Of a stretch of DNA of 64,000 nt, positions 41,179 to 49,006 are shown piece after piece (position 1 is the stretch's first letter; each line of letters begins with the position of its first letter). Position numbers and translations under genes: made by a program. Source of the DNA: VFMC01 sp046331225. GTDB taxonomy: Bacteria; Actinomycetota; Acidimicrobiia; Acidimicrobiales; Ilumatobacteraceae. The stretch covers positions 124,001 to 188,000 of the forward strand of contig JAXLRF010000002.1 of NCBI GenBank assembly GCA_046331225.1, written 5' to 3'. The notes below the pieces were generated by a model, which worked only from the letters and a program-made list of their open reading frames with translations, did not search any database and was not told where the DNA came from.

Positions 41179-43290
41179 TCAGCCGGGCGGGCGGGCCTGG
41201 CACCAACCATCCGCACGGGGTGAACCGATCCAGTAGCACTCGCTGAGGTTGGAGGGCTCGACGAGTACACGCGAGGGTTCGTTGGCCGTGAAGGTTCCGG
41301 TCTCCTCGTTCCAGCTGATCCACACCACCTGCCCATCGGTGCCACGTAGCGTGATGCCGTCGTTCCAGACCACGTCCATGGTGGGTGCCAGGTCTGGGGA
41401 GTCGCCGCACACAGCACGGCCATCGACCAACGTCAGGCACATCGCTCCTGACCAGTGGGGCACCGCTGCGGCCACCTCCGACCAAGGATGCCCAGGTGCT
41501 GCGTCACGGCTCGATCCTGCCACCCGGAACGACCCTGCGCCGTCGTGGACGACGACATCCGCACGTCCGACGTCGGTTCGAACGGCAATGGGCCCTCCGC
41601 CCCAGGTCAACTGCACGAAGCCGAGTGCTCGTCCGCTCGTCGGGATCGGGGTCGGCGCAGATCGGTCCGGGGTCACGGCAGGCGTCCAGCACCACGTACC
41701 ACCCCCATCGTCGATCGCGCAGAAGCCGGGCTCGTGCTGAAAGCCGATGATGTCGACGATCGGACGATCGAACGGGATCTCTCGGACCGCACGTGCTGGG
41801 TAGCCCTGGTAGCAAGCAACCGTTCCGTCGATGCGAAGGGCACAGCGAGTTCCGTCAGCCCCGACCAACTCGAGCAACTCCCCGTCGAAGAGCCGTGAAG
41901 GTGGCTCATCCGTGCGGAAGCCGAGCATGGTCGTGTACCAGCATTGCGTCTCGCTGGAGACGAGCAGGGTGCAGCCGAATCGCCAGTTCGGGAAGTCGGT
42001 CCGCTGGTATCGCTGGCTCGGGTCGACGAACGTTCCAGCGCAGGCGTCGGCCGTTGACGCTGACGAGGCACCCGGGAACCAGCCGACCACGTCGACCACG
42101 AGGTGCGCGCCGACGTTGGTGAACAACGACGCCCGACCCTGCGAGTCGATCGGGGCGATGACGCTGGCCGCCACGGTGTCACCAGCAGCGAAGTTGAGCA
42201 TCGAGGCAGTCGGCACGGCTGAGTCCCGGCGATGCGCCGTCACGAAGCCGGGTCGCTTCGATCCCGTCACCACCACGTTCAGCACGACCGCCCCGACACC
42301 GCTGTGAGGCAATCCCGCACGACCGGCCACCGTCAACGTCATCGAGGTGCCCGAGGCCTCGCGCCCGACTCGCTGACACGCTCCGTCGGCCGTCATGCCG
42401 TCGAGGCGCGTGTCGGCGAGGCGTGCCGGGGTGATCGGGGTGTACTCCGATCCCGCGGGCACGTAGCCGCTGACATCGAGCACGACGTGCGACGGCACCA
42501 GTGTGTACACGCACAGTCGACCCGTCGACGAGAGCGGGGCGACGATCGAGTTCGACCGCACCTCGGCGCGCGCATGGTTCAACGTCGATGCCAGCGGCCG
42601 ATCACCGCAGGGATACACCGACACGTATCCGTCGCGTGCCGAGCCCACCGTCGTGACGGTGATCGCCACGGCCTCGGCGTCGGCCGGCACACCCAGCCGT
42701 CCCGCCACCTGCACGTCGGCCACCCCGTCGTCGCCGAGTGCGCCGGTTCCGGAGAACGCACCGTCCGACGTCGAGTGTCCGGATCGGGTGTCCAACAGCC
42801 GACCGCCGATCACCGGTGTGAACCCGCCGGAGAACGCACCGGTCACGTCGACGACCACGTGGGTCGGTGTCATCGAGTACACGCACAACTTCCCGTCGGC
42901 GGAGAGGCCGCTGATCGCCGAGTTCGCGACCGTCACCCCGGCGGCGAAGTTCACCGTGGACGTCGGCGGCAGCGCCCCGCAGGCGAAGAGGGTGACGAAG
43001 CCCGGGCCTTGGGGCTCGGTCACCGTCACGGTGACCGCCACCGCGGTGACGCCCCCGGGCACGCCCGCACGCCCGACCACGTCGAACGAACGCGTCTCCC
43101 CGGGAGCGAGCGCCCCGCCCCCGCTGAACTCGCCGTCCACCGTCGGACCGCCGGCGCGAGTGTCCAACAGTCGGCCCACCTCGACCGCCACGAACCCGCC
43201 CGGAGCGGCGGCCACCGTTCGGTCGACGAACGGGAGGGGCAGCTGCAACGCCAACAGCGGGATCGCCAGGATCCGAACGAGACGAGCCAT
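41179..43290 (-). CDS. Large secreted protein with GRLLDTR repeats and RCC1-like tail
   Basis: A 703-residue exported protein. A signal peptide (about 1-29, ending TVAAAP) is followed by three related ~120-residue domains, each opening (G/A)RL(L/A)DTR near residues 39, 165 and 290 and each ending in a VVDVTGAF, VLDVSGYV or VVDVVGWF strand. The last ~270 residues contain RCC1-like 'CALRIDGTVACYQ' segments and several Cys residues suggestive of disulphides. It probably sits on the surface or is released; no enzymatic motif is visible. The start ATG has TACGGT 6 nt upstream. Confidence 0.78.
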   Translation of the reverse strand: MARLVRILAIPLLALQLPLPFVDRTVAAAPGGFVAVEVGRLLDTRAGGPTVDGEFSGGGALAPGETRSFDVVGRAGVPGGVTAVAVTVTVTEPQGPGFVTLFACGALPPTSTVNFAAGVTVANSAISGLSADGKLCVYSMTPTHVVVDVTGAFSGGFTPVIGGRLLDTRSGHSTSDGAFSGTGALGDDGVADVQVAGRLGVPADAEAVAITVTTVGSARDGYVSVYPCGDRPLASTLNHARAEVRSNSIVAPLSSTGRLCVYTLVPSHVVLDVSGYVPAGSEYTPITPARLADTRLDGMTADGACQRVGREASGTSMTLTVAGRAGLPHSGVGAVVLNVVVTGSKRPGFVTAHRRDSAVPTASMLNFAAGDTVAASVIAPIDSQGRASLFTNVGAHLVVDVVGWFPGASSASTADACAGTFVDPSQRYQRTDFPNWRFGCTLLVSSETQCWYTTMLGFRTDEPPSRLFDGELLELVGADGTRCALRIDGTVACYQGYPARAVREIPFDRPIVDIIGFQHEPGFCAIDDGGGTWCWTPAVTPDRSAPTPIPTSGRALGFVQLTWGGGPIAVRTDVGRADVVVHDGAGSFRVAGSSRDAAPGHPWSEVAAAVPHWSGAMCLTLVDGRAVCGDSPDLAPTMDVVWNDGITLRGTDGQVVWISWNEETGTFTANEPSRVLVEPSNLSECYWIGSPRADGWCQARPPG

Positions 43291-43394
43291 GGTCCGACCG
43301 TAGCGCTATCTACGACACCGTGCAGGAATGAATCCCGGTCGTCGACCGCCGAGATCCCCATCCATCGACAGGCGACAAAGTCCGGCGTGGCGTG

Positions 43395-43453
43395 TAAAGT
43401 CGACTGAGCCGATCAGATTTGTCGGCCCGACCCGCCGATCGTTGGAGGTCTCC
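43395..43453 (+). promoter_or_regulatory. Promoter-leader of the sulfite reductase gene
   Basis: TAAAGT (43395-43400) is a plausible -10, followed by an interrupted palindrome CTGAGCCGATCAG (43404-43416) and a small GCCGA...TCGGC hairpin. The leader carries GGAGGT (43445-43450) before ATG 43457. A palindrome just past the -10 suits a repressor, but the regulator is not identified. Confidence 0.45.
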
Positions 43454-43456
43454 CCC

Positions 43457-45247
43457 ATGGCCATCGCTCCCGTCGTGCCGGCAGCACGCGATCTCACCGA
43501 GGAGCAGCACCGCGACATCGAGCGGTTCGAGCGCGCCATTGCGCAGTACCTCGCCGGCGAGATCCCCGAGGACGTCTTCCGGGTGATGCGCCTCAACAAC
43601 GGCATCTACGGCCAGCGCCAGGGCGGCACCAACCAGATGGTGCGCATCAAGCTGCCCGCCGGCACCATCACCCCCGAGCAGCTCGACCTCATGGGACGCC
43701 TGAGCGAGGAGTACTCGCGCGGCTGGGGACACATCACCACCCGCCAGAACGTGCAGATCCACTACGTCGAGCTGACCAAGGTGCCCGAGGTGATGCGCGA
43801 GCTCGCGAAGGTCGGCCTCACGAGTCGCGAGGCCTGCGGCGACACCGTCCGCAACGTGATGGCGTGTCACCTCGCAGGCGCCTGCCCGCACGAGCACCTC
43901 GACGTCACCCCGTGGGCCGAGGCCGCGTTCGAGCACTTCGTGCGCAACCCGCTCGGCCAGCGCCTGCCGCGCAAGTTCAAGATCAACTTCTCGGGCTGCA
44001 GCACCGACTGCGGTCAGGCGATGTTCAACGACGCAGGTGTGGTGGCCACCACCCGCACGCTGCCCGACGGCACCGTCGAGCAGGGCTTCCGCGTGTACCT
44101 CGCCGGCGGTCTCGGTGCGACGCCACACCCGGCGCAGGCGCTCGAGGAGTTCACCAGCCGCGAAGACCTGTTGCCGACCATCGAGGCGATCCTGCGCGTG
44201 TTCGACCAGACCGGCAACCGCGACAACAAGCTGCGTGCCCGTCTGAAGTGGGTGGTCGACCAGCTCGGCATCGACGAGCTGCGTCGCCGCGTCCTCAAGG
44301 TGCGCCACACGCTGCCGGCCTCGTCGTCGTGGCCGGGCGGCATCCCGGCGATCGTCGCCAAGCAGGGCGACGCACCGGCCGGCCGCAGCACCACCGTCGA
44401 GGCCACCGCCGTCGGTCAGGGCGTGGCGGTGTCGCTCACCCCGCGCGACCCGTACGAGCGCTGGGTCGCCACCAGCGTCGTGCGCGGCACCGCGAACGGC
44501 AGCGTCTCGGCCGTCGCCTACGCGGCGCTCGGCGACATCACGGCGTCGCAGTTCCGCTCGCTCGCCGCGATCCAGCGCGAGCTCGGCTCGGACGTGCGGC
44601 TGTCGAACCGCCAGAACGTCGTGTTCCGCGGCCTCACCGAGGCGCAGCTGCCCACCCTGTATGCGCGCCTCGATGCGATCGGCATGGCCCGGCCCGGCGC
44701 CGAGCTCGCCCGCGACGTCGTCGCCTGCCCGGGCGCCGATACGTGCAACATCGCCGTCACCCAGTCGCGCGGCCTGGCCGCCGCGATCGGCGAGGCGCTC
44801 GAGGACGCCGGCCTGGCCGAGGTCGGCGGGGTGCGGATCAACATCAGCGGCTGCACCAACAGCTGTGGCCAGCATCACGCCGCCGACATCGGCTTCTTCG
44901 GTGCCGAGCGTCGTGCGCACGGTCGGTCGGCCCCCGGCTATCAGATGCTGCTCGGCGGCTACGTCGGCCAGGAGCAGATCCACTTCGGCGACAAGGCCAC
45001 CCGCCTGCCGGCCAAGGCCGCCCCTCAGGCGGCGGTGCGGGTGATCCGCAAGTTCGCCGACGAGCGGCAGGCCGGCGAGACCTTCCGCGGGTGGATGGAC
45101 CGTTCGGGCGGCGCGTCGGCGATCGGCGCGGCGCTGAAGGACCTCGACGTGTTCCCCACGTACGAGGAGAACCCCGACTTCTACGTCGACTACGGCGAGA
45201 CCGGCCCGTTCACCGCCGAGGTCGGCGACTCGGAGTGCGCCGTCTGA
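43457..45247 (+). CDS. sir: Ferredoxin-dependent nitrite/sulfite reductase
   Basis: A 596-residue sirohaem/4Fe-4S enzyme that reduces sulfite to sulfide (or nitrite to ammonia). The two ferredoxin-like half-repeats are visible: GGTNQMVRIKLPAGTITPEQL with WGHITTRQNVQIHYV, and later VRLSNRQNVVFRGL. Cluster cysteines lie in VACPGADTCNIAVTQSRG and NISGCTNSCGQHHAADIGF. Start ATG 43457 has GGAGGT 6 nt upstream. Context with DUF4202 supports a role in sulfur assimilation. The sulfite versus nitrite choice is not certain. Confidence 0.9.
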   Translation: MAIAPVVPAARDLTEEQHRDIERFERAIAQYLAGEIPEDVFRVMRLNNGIYGQRQGGTNQMVRIKLPAGTITPEQLDLMGRLSEEYSRGWGHITTRQNVQIHYVELTKVPEVMRELAKVGLTSREACGDTVRNVMACHLAGACPHEHLDVTPWAEAAFEHFVRNPLGQRLPRKFKINFSGCSTDCGQAMFNDAGVVATTRTLPDGTVEQGFRVYLAGGLGATPHPAQALEEFTSREDLLPTIEAILRVFDQTGNRDNKLRARLKWVVDQLGIDELRRRVLKVRHTLPASSSWPGGIPAIVAKQGDAPAGRSTTVEATAVGQGVAVSLTPRDPYERWVATSVVRGTANGSVSAVAYAALGDITASQFRSLAAIQRELGSDVRLSNRQNVVFRGLTEAQLPTLYARLDAIGMARPGAELARDVVACPGADTCNIAVTQSRGLAAAIGEALEDAGLAEVGGVRINISGCTNSCGQHHAADIGFFGAERRAHGRSAPGYQMLLGGYVGQEQIHFGDKATRLPAKAAPQAAVRVIRKFADERQAGETFRGWMDRSGGASAIGAALKDLDVFPTYEENPDFYVDYGETGPFTAEVGDSECAV

Positions 45248-45260
45248 GGTGCGCGCCCGC
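45248..45260. other. Start of a 309-bp gap holding REP-like repeats
   Basis: The gap 45248-45556 between the sulfite reductase stop and the DUF4202 start is filled almost entirely by the repeat described next. No gene or terminator other than those palindromes is seen. Confidence 0.6.
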
Positions 45261-45533
45261 CCTGGGCGCCAGCGACGCTCGTTCACCAGCACCGGTGATC
45301 CGGCCGCGGCGCCCAGAACATCCGCCGGATCGTCCTGGGCGCCAGTCACGTCCACTGACCAGCAGCGGTGAGAAGGCCGCGGCGCCCAGGACTGATCAGC
45401 CGTCCTGGGCGCCAGTGAGCTCCGTTTCCCAGCACCGGTGATCCGGCTGCGGCGCCCAGAACACCAGCCGGATCGTCCTGGGCGCCAGTGACGTCCAACG
45501 ACCAGCAGCGGTGAGAAGTCCGCGGCGCCCAGG
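45261..45533. repeat. Four alternating REP-like palindromes, CCTGGGCGCC family
   Basis: Units begin at 45261, 45334, 45404 and 45477 (spacing 73, 70, 73 bp). Each begins CCTGGGCGCC and ends GGCGCCCAG(G) about 46-57 bp later. Units 1 and 3 resemble each other (ACCGGTGATCCGG inside), as do units 2 and 4 (CAGCAGCGGTGAGAAG), so the whole is a duplicated ~143-bp pair, like a BIME. Related units with TGGGTGCC/GGCACCCA arms occur at 46753-46880. Confidence 0.85.
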
Positions 45534-45556
45534 ACGTGACGCGTAGGGTCGAGGGC

Positions 45557-46141
45557 GTGAACGAGCGGTACGTCGCGGCCATCACGGCGATCGACACGGC
45601 CAACGCCGACGATCCCACGCGCATCGTCGTGCGCGGCCAGGAGGTGCCGCTCGCCCAGGTGCACGGCATCCTCGCGGCCGGCTGGGTGGCCGAGTTGCAC
45701 CCCGACGCCGACGAGACCTGGTTGCTCGCCGCACGCGCTCATCACCTGCGCCGCTGGGAGCTGCCGCGTACCGCCTACGAACCCGGACGTGCCGGCTATC
45801 TGAAGTGGAAGCGCGACCAACGCAAGCGCCACGCCCACGACGTCGGCGAGCTGCTCGTATCGGTCGGTTACGACGAGCCGACCATCGCACGAGTCCAGGC
45901 CCTGGTGCGTCGGGACGACCTGGCCGTCGACCCGGGCTCGCAGGCGATCGAAGACGCCGCGTGCCTGGCGTTCGTCGAGACCCAACTGGCCGACGTGGCC
46001 GCCAAGCTCGACCGGGCCCACCTGATCGACGTGCTCCGCAAGACCGCCCGCAAGATGACGGCCGCCGGGCTCGACGCCGTGGGCCGCATCCCGCTCGGCG
46101 AGGCCGAGCAGCAGTTGCTCGCCGAGGCGCTCGGCGGATGA
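45557..46141 (+). CDS. DUF4202 protein
   Basis: A 194-residue helical protein of the DUF4202 family: AAITAIDTANADDPTRIVVRGQEVPLAQVHG, ARAHHLRRWELPRTAYEPGRAGYLKWKRDQRKRHA and CLAFVETQLADVAAKLDRAHLIDVLRKTARKM. The conserved His/Arg/Tyr residues suggest a metal- or nucleotide-binding helical enzyme, but no activity is known to me. It often neighbours sulfur-assimilation genes, as here. GTG 45557 has TAGGGT ending 7 nt upstream. It overlaps the deaminase gene by 4 bp. Confidence 0.85.
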   Translation: MNERYVAAITAIDTANADDPTRIVVRGQEVPLAQVHGILAAGWVAELHPDADETWLLAARAHHLRRWELPRTAYEPGRAGYLKWKRDQRKRHAHDVGELLVSVGYDEPTIARVQALVRRDDLAVDPGSQAIEDAACLAFVETQLADVAAKLDRAHLIDVLRKTARKMTAAGLDAVGRIPLGEAEQQLLAEALGG

Positions 46142-46749
46142 TCCCGGCGCCGTTCCGCCGCTGCCTCGAGCTGGCGTGGCAGGCGTACCAGGCGGGCAGC
46201 TTCCCGATCGGCGCGCTGGTGTGCGATTCGAGCGGCGCGGTCGTGGCCGAGGGGCGCAACCGGATCGGCGAGCTCGAGGCGCCGCCGGGCCGCCTGCGCA
46301 ACACCGCACTCGCCCACGCCGAGATGGACGTGCTGGCGCAGCTCCCCATGGGCGAGTACGGCGATCACGTGATGTACAGCTCGCTCGAGCCGTGCCTGCT
46401 GTGCCGGTCGGCGATGACGATGGCCCACATCGGCACCGTGCACCACCTCGCGGCGGATGCGATCTGCGACGGCCTGCACGGCCTCCGCGAGCTGACCGCC
46501 CACACCGTGCGCCGCTACCCGTCGATGCACGGTCCGTACCCGGGCATCGAGGCCGATGTGGCCTCGATCCTGCCGATGGCCGTGGTGATGGCCCGCAACC
46601 CCGACGGTTGGGCGGCCGAGCACTACCGTACGCACACGCCCCACCACGCTGCCGTGGCCGACCGTCTGCGAGTGGACGATGCGTGGCCCGATCGGGCAGG
46701 GACCCTCGACCAGGCCATCGCGCACCTCGCCAGCTTCCTCTCGTTCTGA
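46138..46749 (+). CDS. Cytidine/deoxycytidylate deaminase-family zinc enzyme
   Basis: A 203-residue deaminase-fold protein. Zinc motifs: HAEMDVLAQL (HxE) near 61 and EPCLLCRSAMTMAHI (PCxxC) near 84. The N-terminal part has AGSFPIGALVCDSSGAVVAEGRN as in guanine deaminases and tRNA-adenosine deaminases. A C-terminal helical extension of ~80 residues is longer than TadA. It may deaminate guanine, a pterin or another base. It is co-translated with DUF4202 (ATGA overlap). It is convergent with an SDR across REP-like repeats. Confidence 0.83.
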   Translation: MIPAPFRRCLELAWQAYQAGSFPIGALVCDSSGAVVAEGRNRIGELEAPPGRLRNTALAHAEMDVLAQLPMGEYGDHVMYSSLEPCLLCRSAMTMAHIGTVHHLAADAICDGLHGLRELTAHTVRRYPSMHGPYPGIEADVASILPMAVVMARNPDGWAAEHYRTHTPHHAAVADRLRVDDAWPDRAGTLDQAIAHLASFLSF

Positions 46750-46752
46750 CGA

Positions 46753-46880
46753 CCTGGGTGCCAGCGATGCCGGTTCACCAGCGTCGGTGAGTCGAGCGCG
46801 GCACCCAGGACCGATTCCCGAACGACCTGGGTGCCAGCGATGCCGCTGACCAGGGACGATGGCGGCGCGTGGCGCCCTGG
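46753..46880. repeat. REP-like palindromes, CCTGGGTGCC variant
   Basis: Unit 1 spans 46753-46809, with perfect 10-bp arms CCTGGGTGCC / GGCACCCAGG. Unit 2 begins with the same arm at 46826-46835 and has a decayed right arm GGCGCCCTGG (46871-46880). The internal ACCAGCGTCGGTGA matches the 45.3-kb family. They occupy the gap between convergent stops at 46749 and 46895. Confidence 0.75.
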
Positions 46881-46894
46881 ATGTTCGCTGGGTG

Positions 46895-47731
46895 TCAGCG
46901 CCGTGGGGCGATGGCGTCGCCGGGGAGCTGGCCGTCGGGGTGCAGCGCCGACTGGAACCTGCGCATGCCGGCCAACCAGCGATCGCGATCCGTCGCCTTG
47001 CGCTGCACGTACGTGGCCACCTCGGGGTGCGGTAGCACCAGGAACCGCTCGTCGCGGATCGCGTCGATGCAGCACTGCGCCACCTGATCCGACGTCAGCA
47101 CACCGTCGCCGCTCGCCACGCCCGAGCCGAGCTCGCCGTCGACCTCGCCCGTGAAGTCGGGGCTGTTGCGGATGATGTTGGTGGCCACCGCCTGCGGGCA
47201 CAGCACCGACACCCGGATGCCCTGGTGATGGTGCGTCACCGACAACCACTCCCCCAGCGACACGGCGGCGGCCTTGGTGATCGAGTACGCCATCGACCCG
47301 ATCTGCGTGAGCAGCCCGGCGGCCGAGGCCGTGTTGAGCAGGTAGCCCTCGCCGCGGGCGATCATCGACGGCAGCACCGCACGCGCCGCGTAGATGTGCG
47401 CCATGCAGTGCACCTCCCACATGCGCTGGATCGCGTCGTTCGAGTCCTCGAGCCCGGCCGCGGTGACGAAGCCGGCGTTCGACACGAACAGGTCGATCGG
47501 ACCGTGTGCGGCCTGTGTGTCGTCGACCAGGCGCTCGATCGCGGCCTCGTCGCGCACGTCGATGCCGACGCCCGTCCCGCCGATCGCCGCGGCCACTCGT
47601 TCGGCCTCGGCGGCGTGCAGGTCGGCCACCACCACGTGCCGCGCACCTTCCCGGTGGGCGGCGACGGCGAGCGCCTCACCGATGCCCGACCCACCACCGG
47701 TGACGACGACGACACGATCCTTCAGTTCCAT
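46895..47731 (-). CDS. Short-chain dehydrogenase/reductase
   Basis: A 278-residue classical SDR: VVVVTGGGSGIGEALAVAAHREGA, SNAGFV at about 86, Ser in LNTASAAGLLTQIGSMAYSITKAAAV (YxxxK as YSITK). The C-terminal helix-rich extension (VQRKATDRDRWLAGMRRFQ) is typical of ketoreductase-type SDRs in actinobacteria. ATG 47731 has TACGGT ending 6 nt upstream. It is monocistronic, downstream of a hairpin that ends the MFS gene. The substrate is unknown. Confidence 0.87.
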   Translation of the reverse strand: MELKDRVVVVTGGGSGIGEALAVAAHREGARHVVVADLHAAEAERVAAAIGGTGVGIDVRDEAAIERLVDDTQAAHGPIDLFVSNAGFVTAAGLEDSNDAIQRMWEVHCMAHIYAARAVLPSMIARGEGYLLNTASAAGLLTQIGSMAYSITKAAAVSLGEWLSVTHHHQGIRVSVLCPQAVATNIIRNSPDFTGEVDGELGSGVASGDGVLTSDQVAQCCIDAIRDERFLVLPHPEVATYVQRKATDRDRWLAGMRRFQSALHPDGQLPGDAIAPRR

Positions 47732-47773
47732 GCCGCCACCGTAGAGCGAGCGCACCGGTCGACCTGCGTTCGT

Positions 47774-47805
47774 GCAGTTCACCCACCGTGGAGGTGGGCA
47801 ACTGC
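47774..47805 (-). terminator. Strong hairpin after the MFS gene
   Basis: Arms GCAGTTCACCCACC (47774-47787) and GGTGGGCAACTGC (47793-47805) around a 5-nt loop form a 13-bp stem with one bulge. It sits between the MFS stop (47828) and the start of the following gene on the same strand. There is no T-run, so it is a probable but not certain terminator. It may instead be a REP-like element. Confidence 0.55.
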
Positions 47806-47827
47806 GCACACGCGAGGAGGCGGGCCG

Positions 47828-49006
47828 TCAGGCGAGGGTGCGGTCGGGTGGCCGGCGCAGGCCGAGCGCGACCACGAAGCCGACCGACGCGACGATCGCC
47901 GGCACGCCGTACCCCCAGCGGAACCCGGCCGCGTCGGCGATCGCGCCGACGGCCGGACCAGCGATCGCGTTGCCGAGGTCGTTGAAGCTCAAGAACACAC
48001 CGAGCACCTGTCCGCGCTGCTCGTCGGGCGCCCGGTCGACCGCCAGCGCGGTGAGCGCCGGGAACACGGCCCCGAAGCCGATGCCGGTCATGGCGATCGC
48101 CGGGAAGGGCAACCACTCGGTGCGAGCGATCGCCATCAGGAAGTGCCCGAGCCCGAACACCAGCAGCCCCGGCACCGCCACGGCCACGTAGCCGAACCGG
48201 TCGGCCAGCCGACCGCTGAACACGCGCACCAGCAGCGCGCTGCACGCGTAGGTGAAGAACAACGCACCCGACGACCCGAGGCCGATCTCACGCGAGTACG
48301 ACGGCAGGAACGCGACGACGCACGAATACCCGAGACCGGCGCACAGCTGTGCCACGCCGGGCCGCAACACCACCCGCTGCAACGACCGCATCGAGGGGCG
48401 CGGCTGATCGACCGCACGACGCTCGCGCAGGGTCTCGGGGAGGCGCTGCGACGTGACGAACGCGACCAGGTGCAACACCGCGCAGGCGAGCCACGGCCAC
48501 TGCGAGCCGCGATCGAACAGGAACTCACCGATGAACGGCCCGAACGCGAACCCGAGGTAGATCATCAGGCTCAAGCGCGCCACGGCGGTCGCACGCTGCT
48601 CGGGTGGCGCGATGTCGGTCGAGACCACCGCACATGCCGTGTAGAAGGTGCTGCCGAACGCGCCCTGCAACAGCCGCACCAGCACCACGGCCCACACGGC
48701 GTGCGCGGCCTCCATGCCGATCGCGAGCACCGCCATCACCAGCAGTGGCCACGTGAGGAACGGTCGCCGTCCGATGCGGTCCATCGCCCGACCCACCACC
48801 GGACGGGTCAGCAGTGCGGCGGCGAAGAAGATCGTGGTGGCGGTGCCCACCGCGGCGCTCGAACCGCCGAGCTCCTCTTTCACATAGCGAGGGACGGCCG
48901 ACAGCAGGATGCCGATCGCGAGGAAGTTCGACGCGACGGCGACGTCGAGCCACCGACGCGTGGTGGCGCCGAACGCGGCGTCCGGCACGACGGCCGGCGC
49001 GCTCAC
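47828..49006 (-). CDS. MFS transporter
   Basis: A 392-residue major facilitator protein with about 12 helices: RPVVGRAMDRIGRRPFLTWPLL (loop 2-3 motif GRxxDRxGRR), FGSTFYTACAVVSTDIAPPEQRATAVARLSLMIYLGFAFGPFIGEFL, and the second-half motif VRVFSGRLADRFGYVAV. Start GTG 49006 overlaps the VWA gene stop by 4 bp (GTGA), so it is the third gene of a MoxR-CoxE-MFS operon. The drug or metabolite substrate is unknown. Confidence 0.88.
   Translation of the reverse strand: MSAPAVVPDAAFGATTRRWLDVAVASNFLAIGILLSAVPRYVKEELGGSSAAVGTATTIFFAAALLTRPVVGRAMDRIGRRPFLTWPLLVMAVLAIGMEAAHAVWAVVLVRLLQGAFGSTFYTACAVVSTDIAPPEQRATAVARLSLMIYLGFAFGPFIGEFLFDRGSQWPWLACAVLHLVAFVTSQRLPETLRERRAVDQPRPSMRSLQRVVLRPGVAQLCAGLGYSCVVAFLPSYSREIGLGSSGALFFTYACSALLVRVFSGRLADRFGYVAVAVPGLLVFGLGHFLMAIARTEWLPFPAIAMTGIGFGAVFPALTALAVDRAPDEQRGQVLGVFLSFNDLGNAIAGPAVGAIADAAGFRWGYGVPAIVASVGFVVALGLRRPPDRTLA

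Noticed and set aside
45261..45533. Possible CRISPR array
   Set aside because: Unit spacing is 70-73 bp and units are palindromes with two alternating subtypes; the intervening sequence is also repeated, and no cas genes are nearby.
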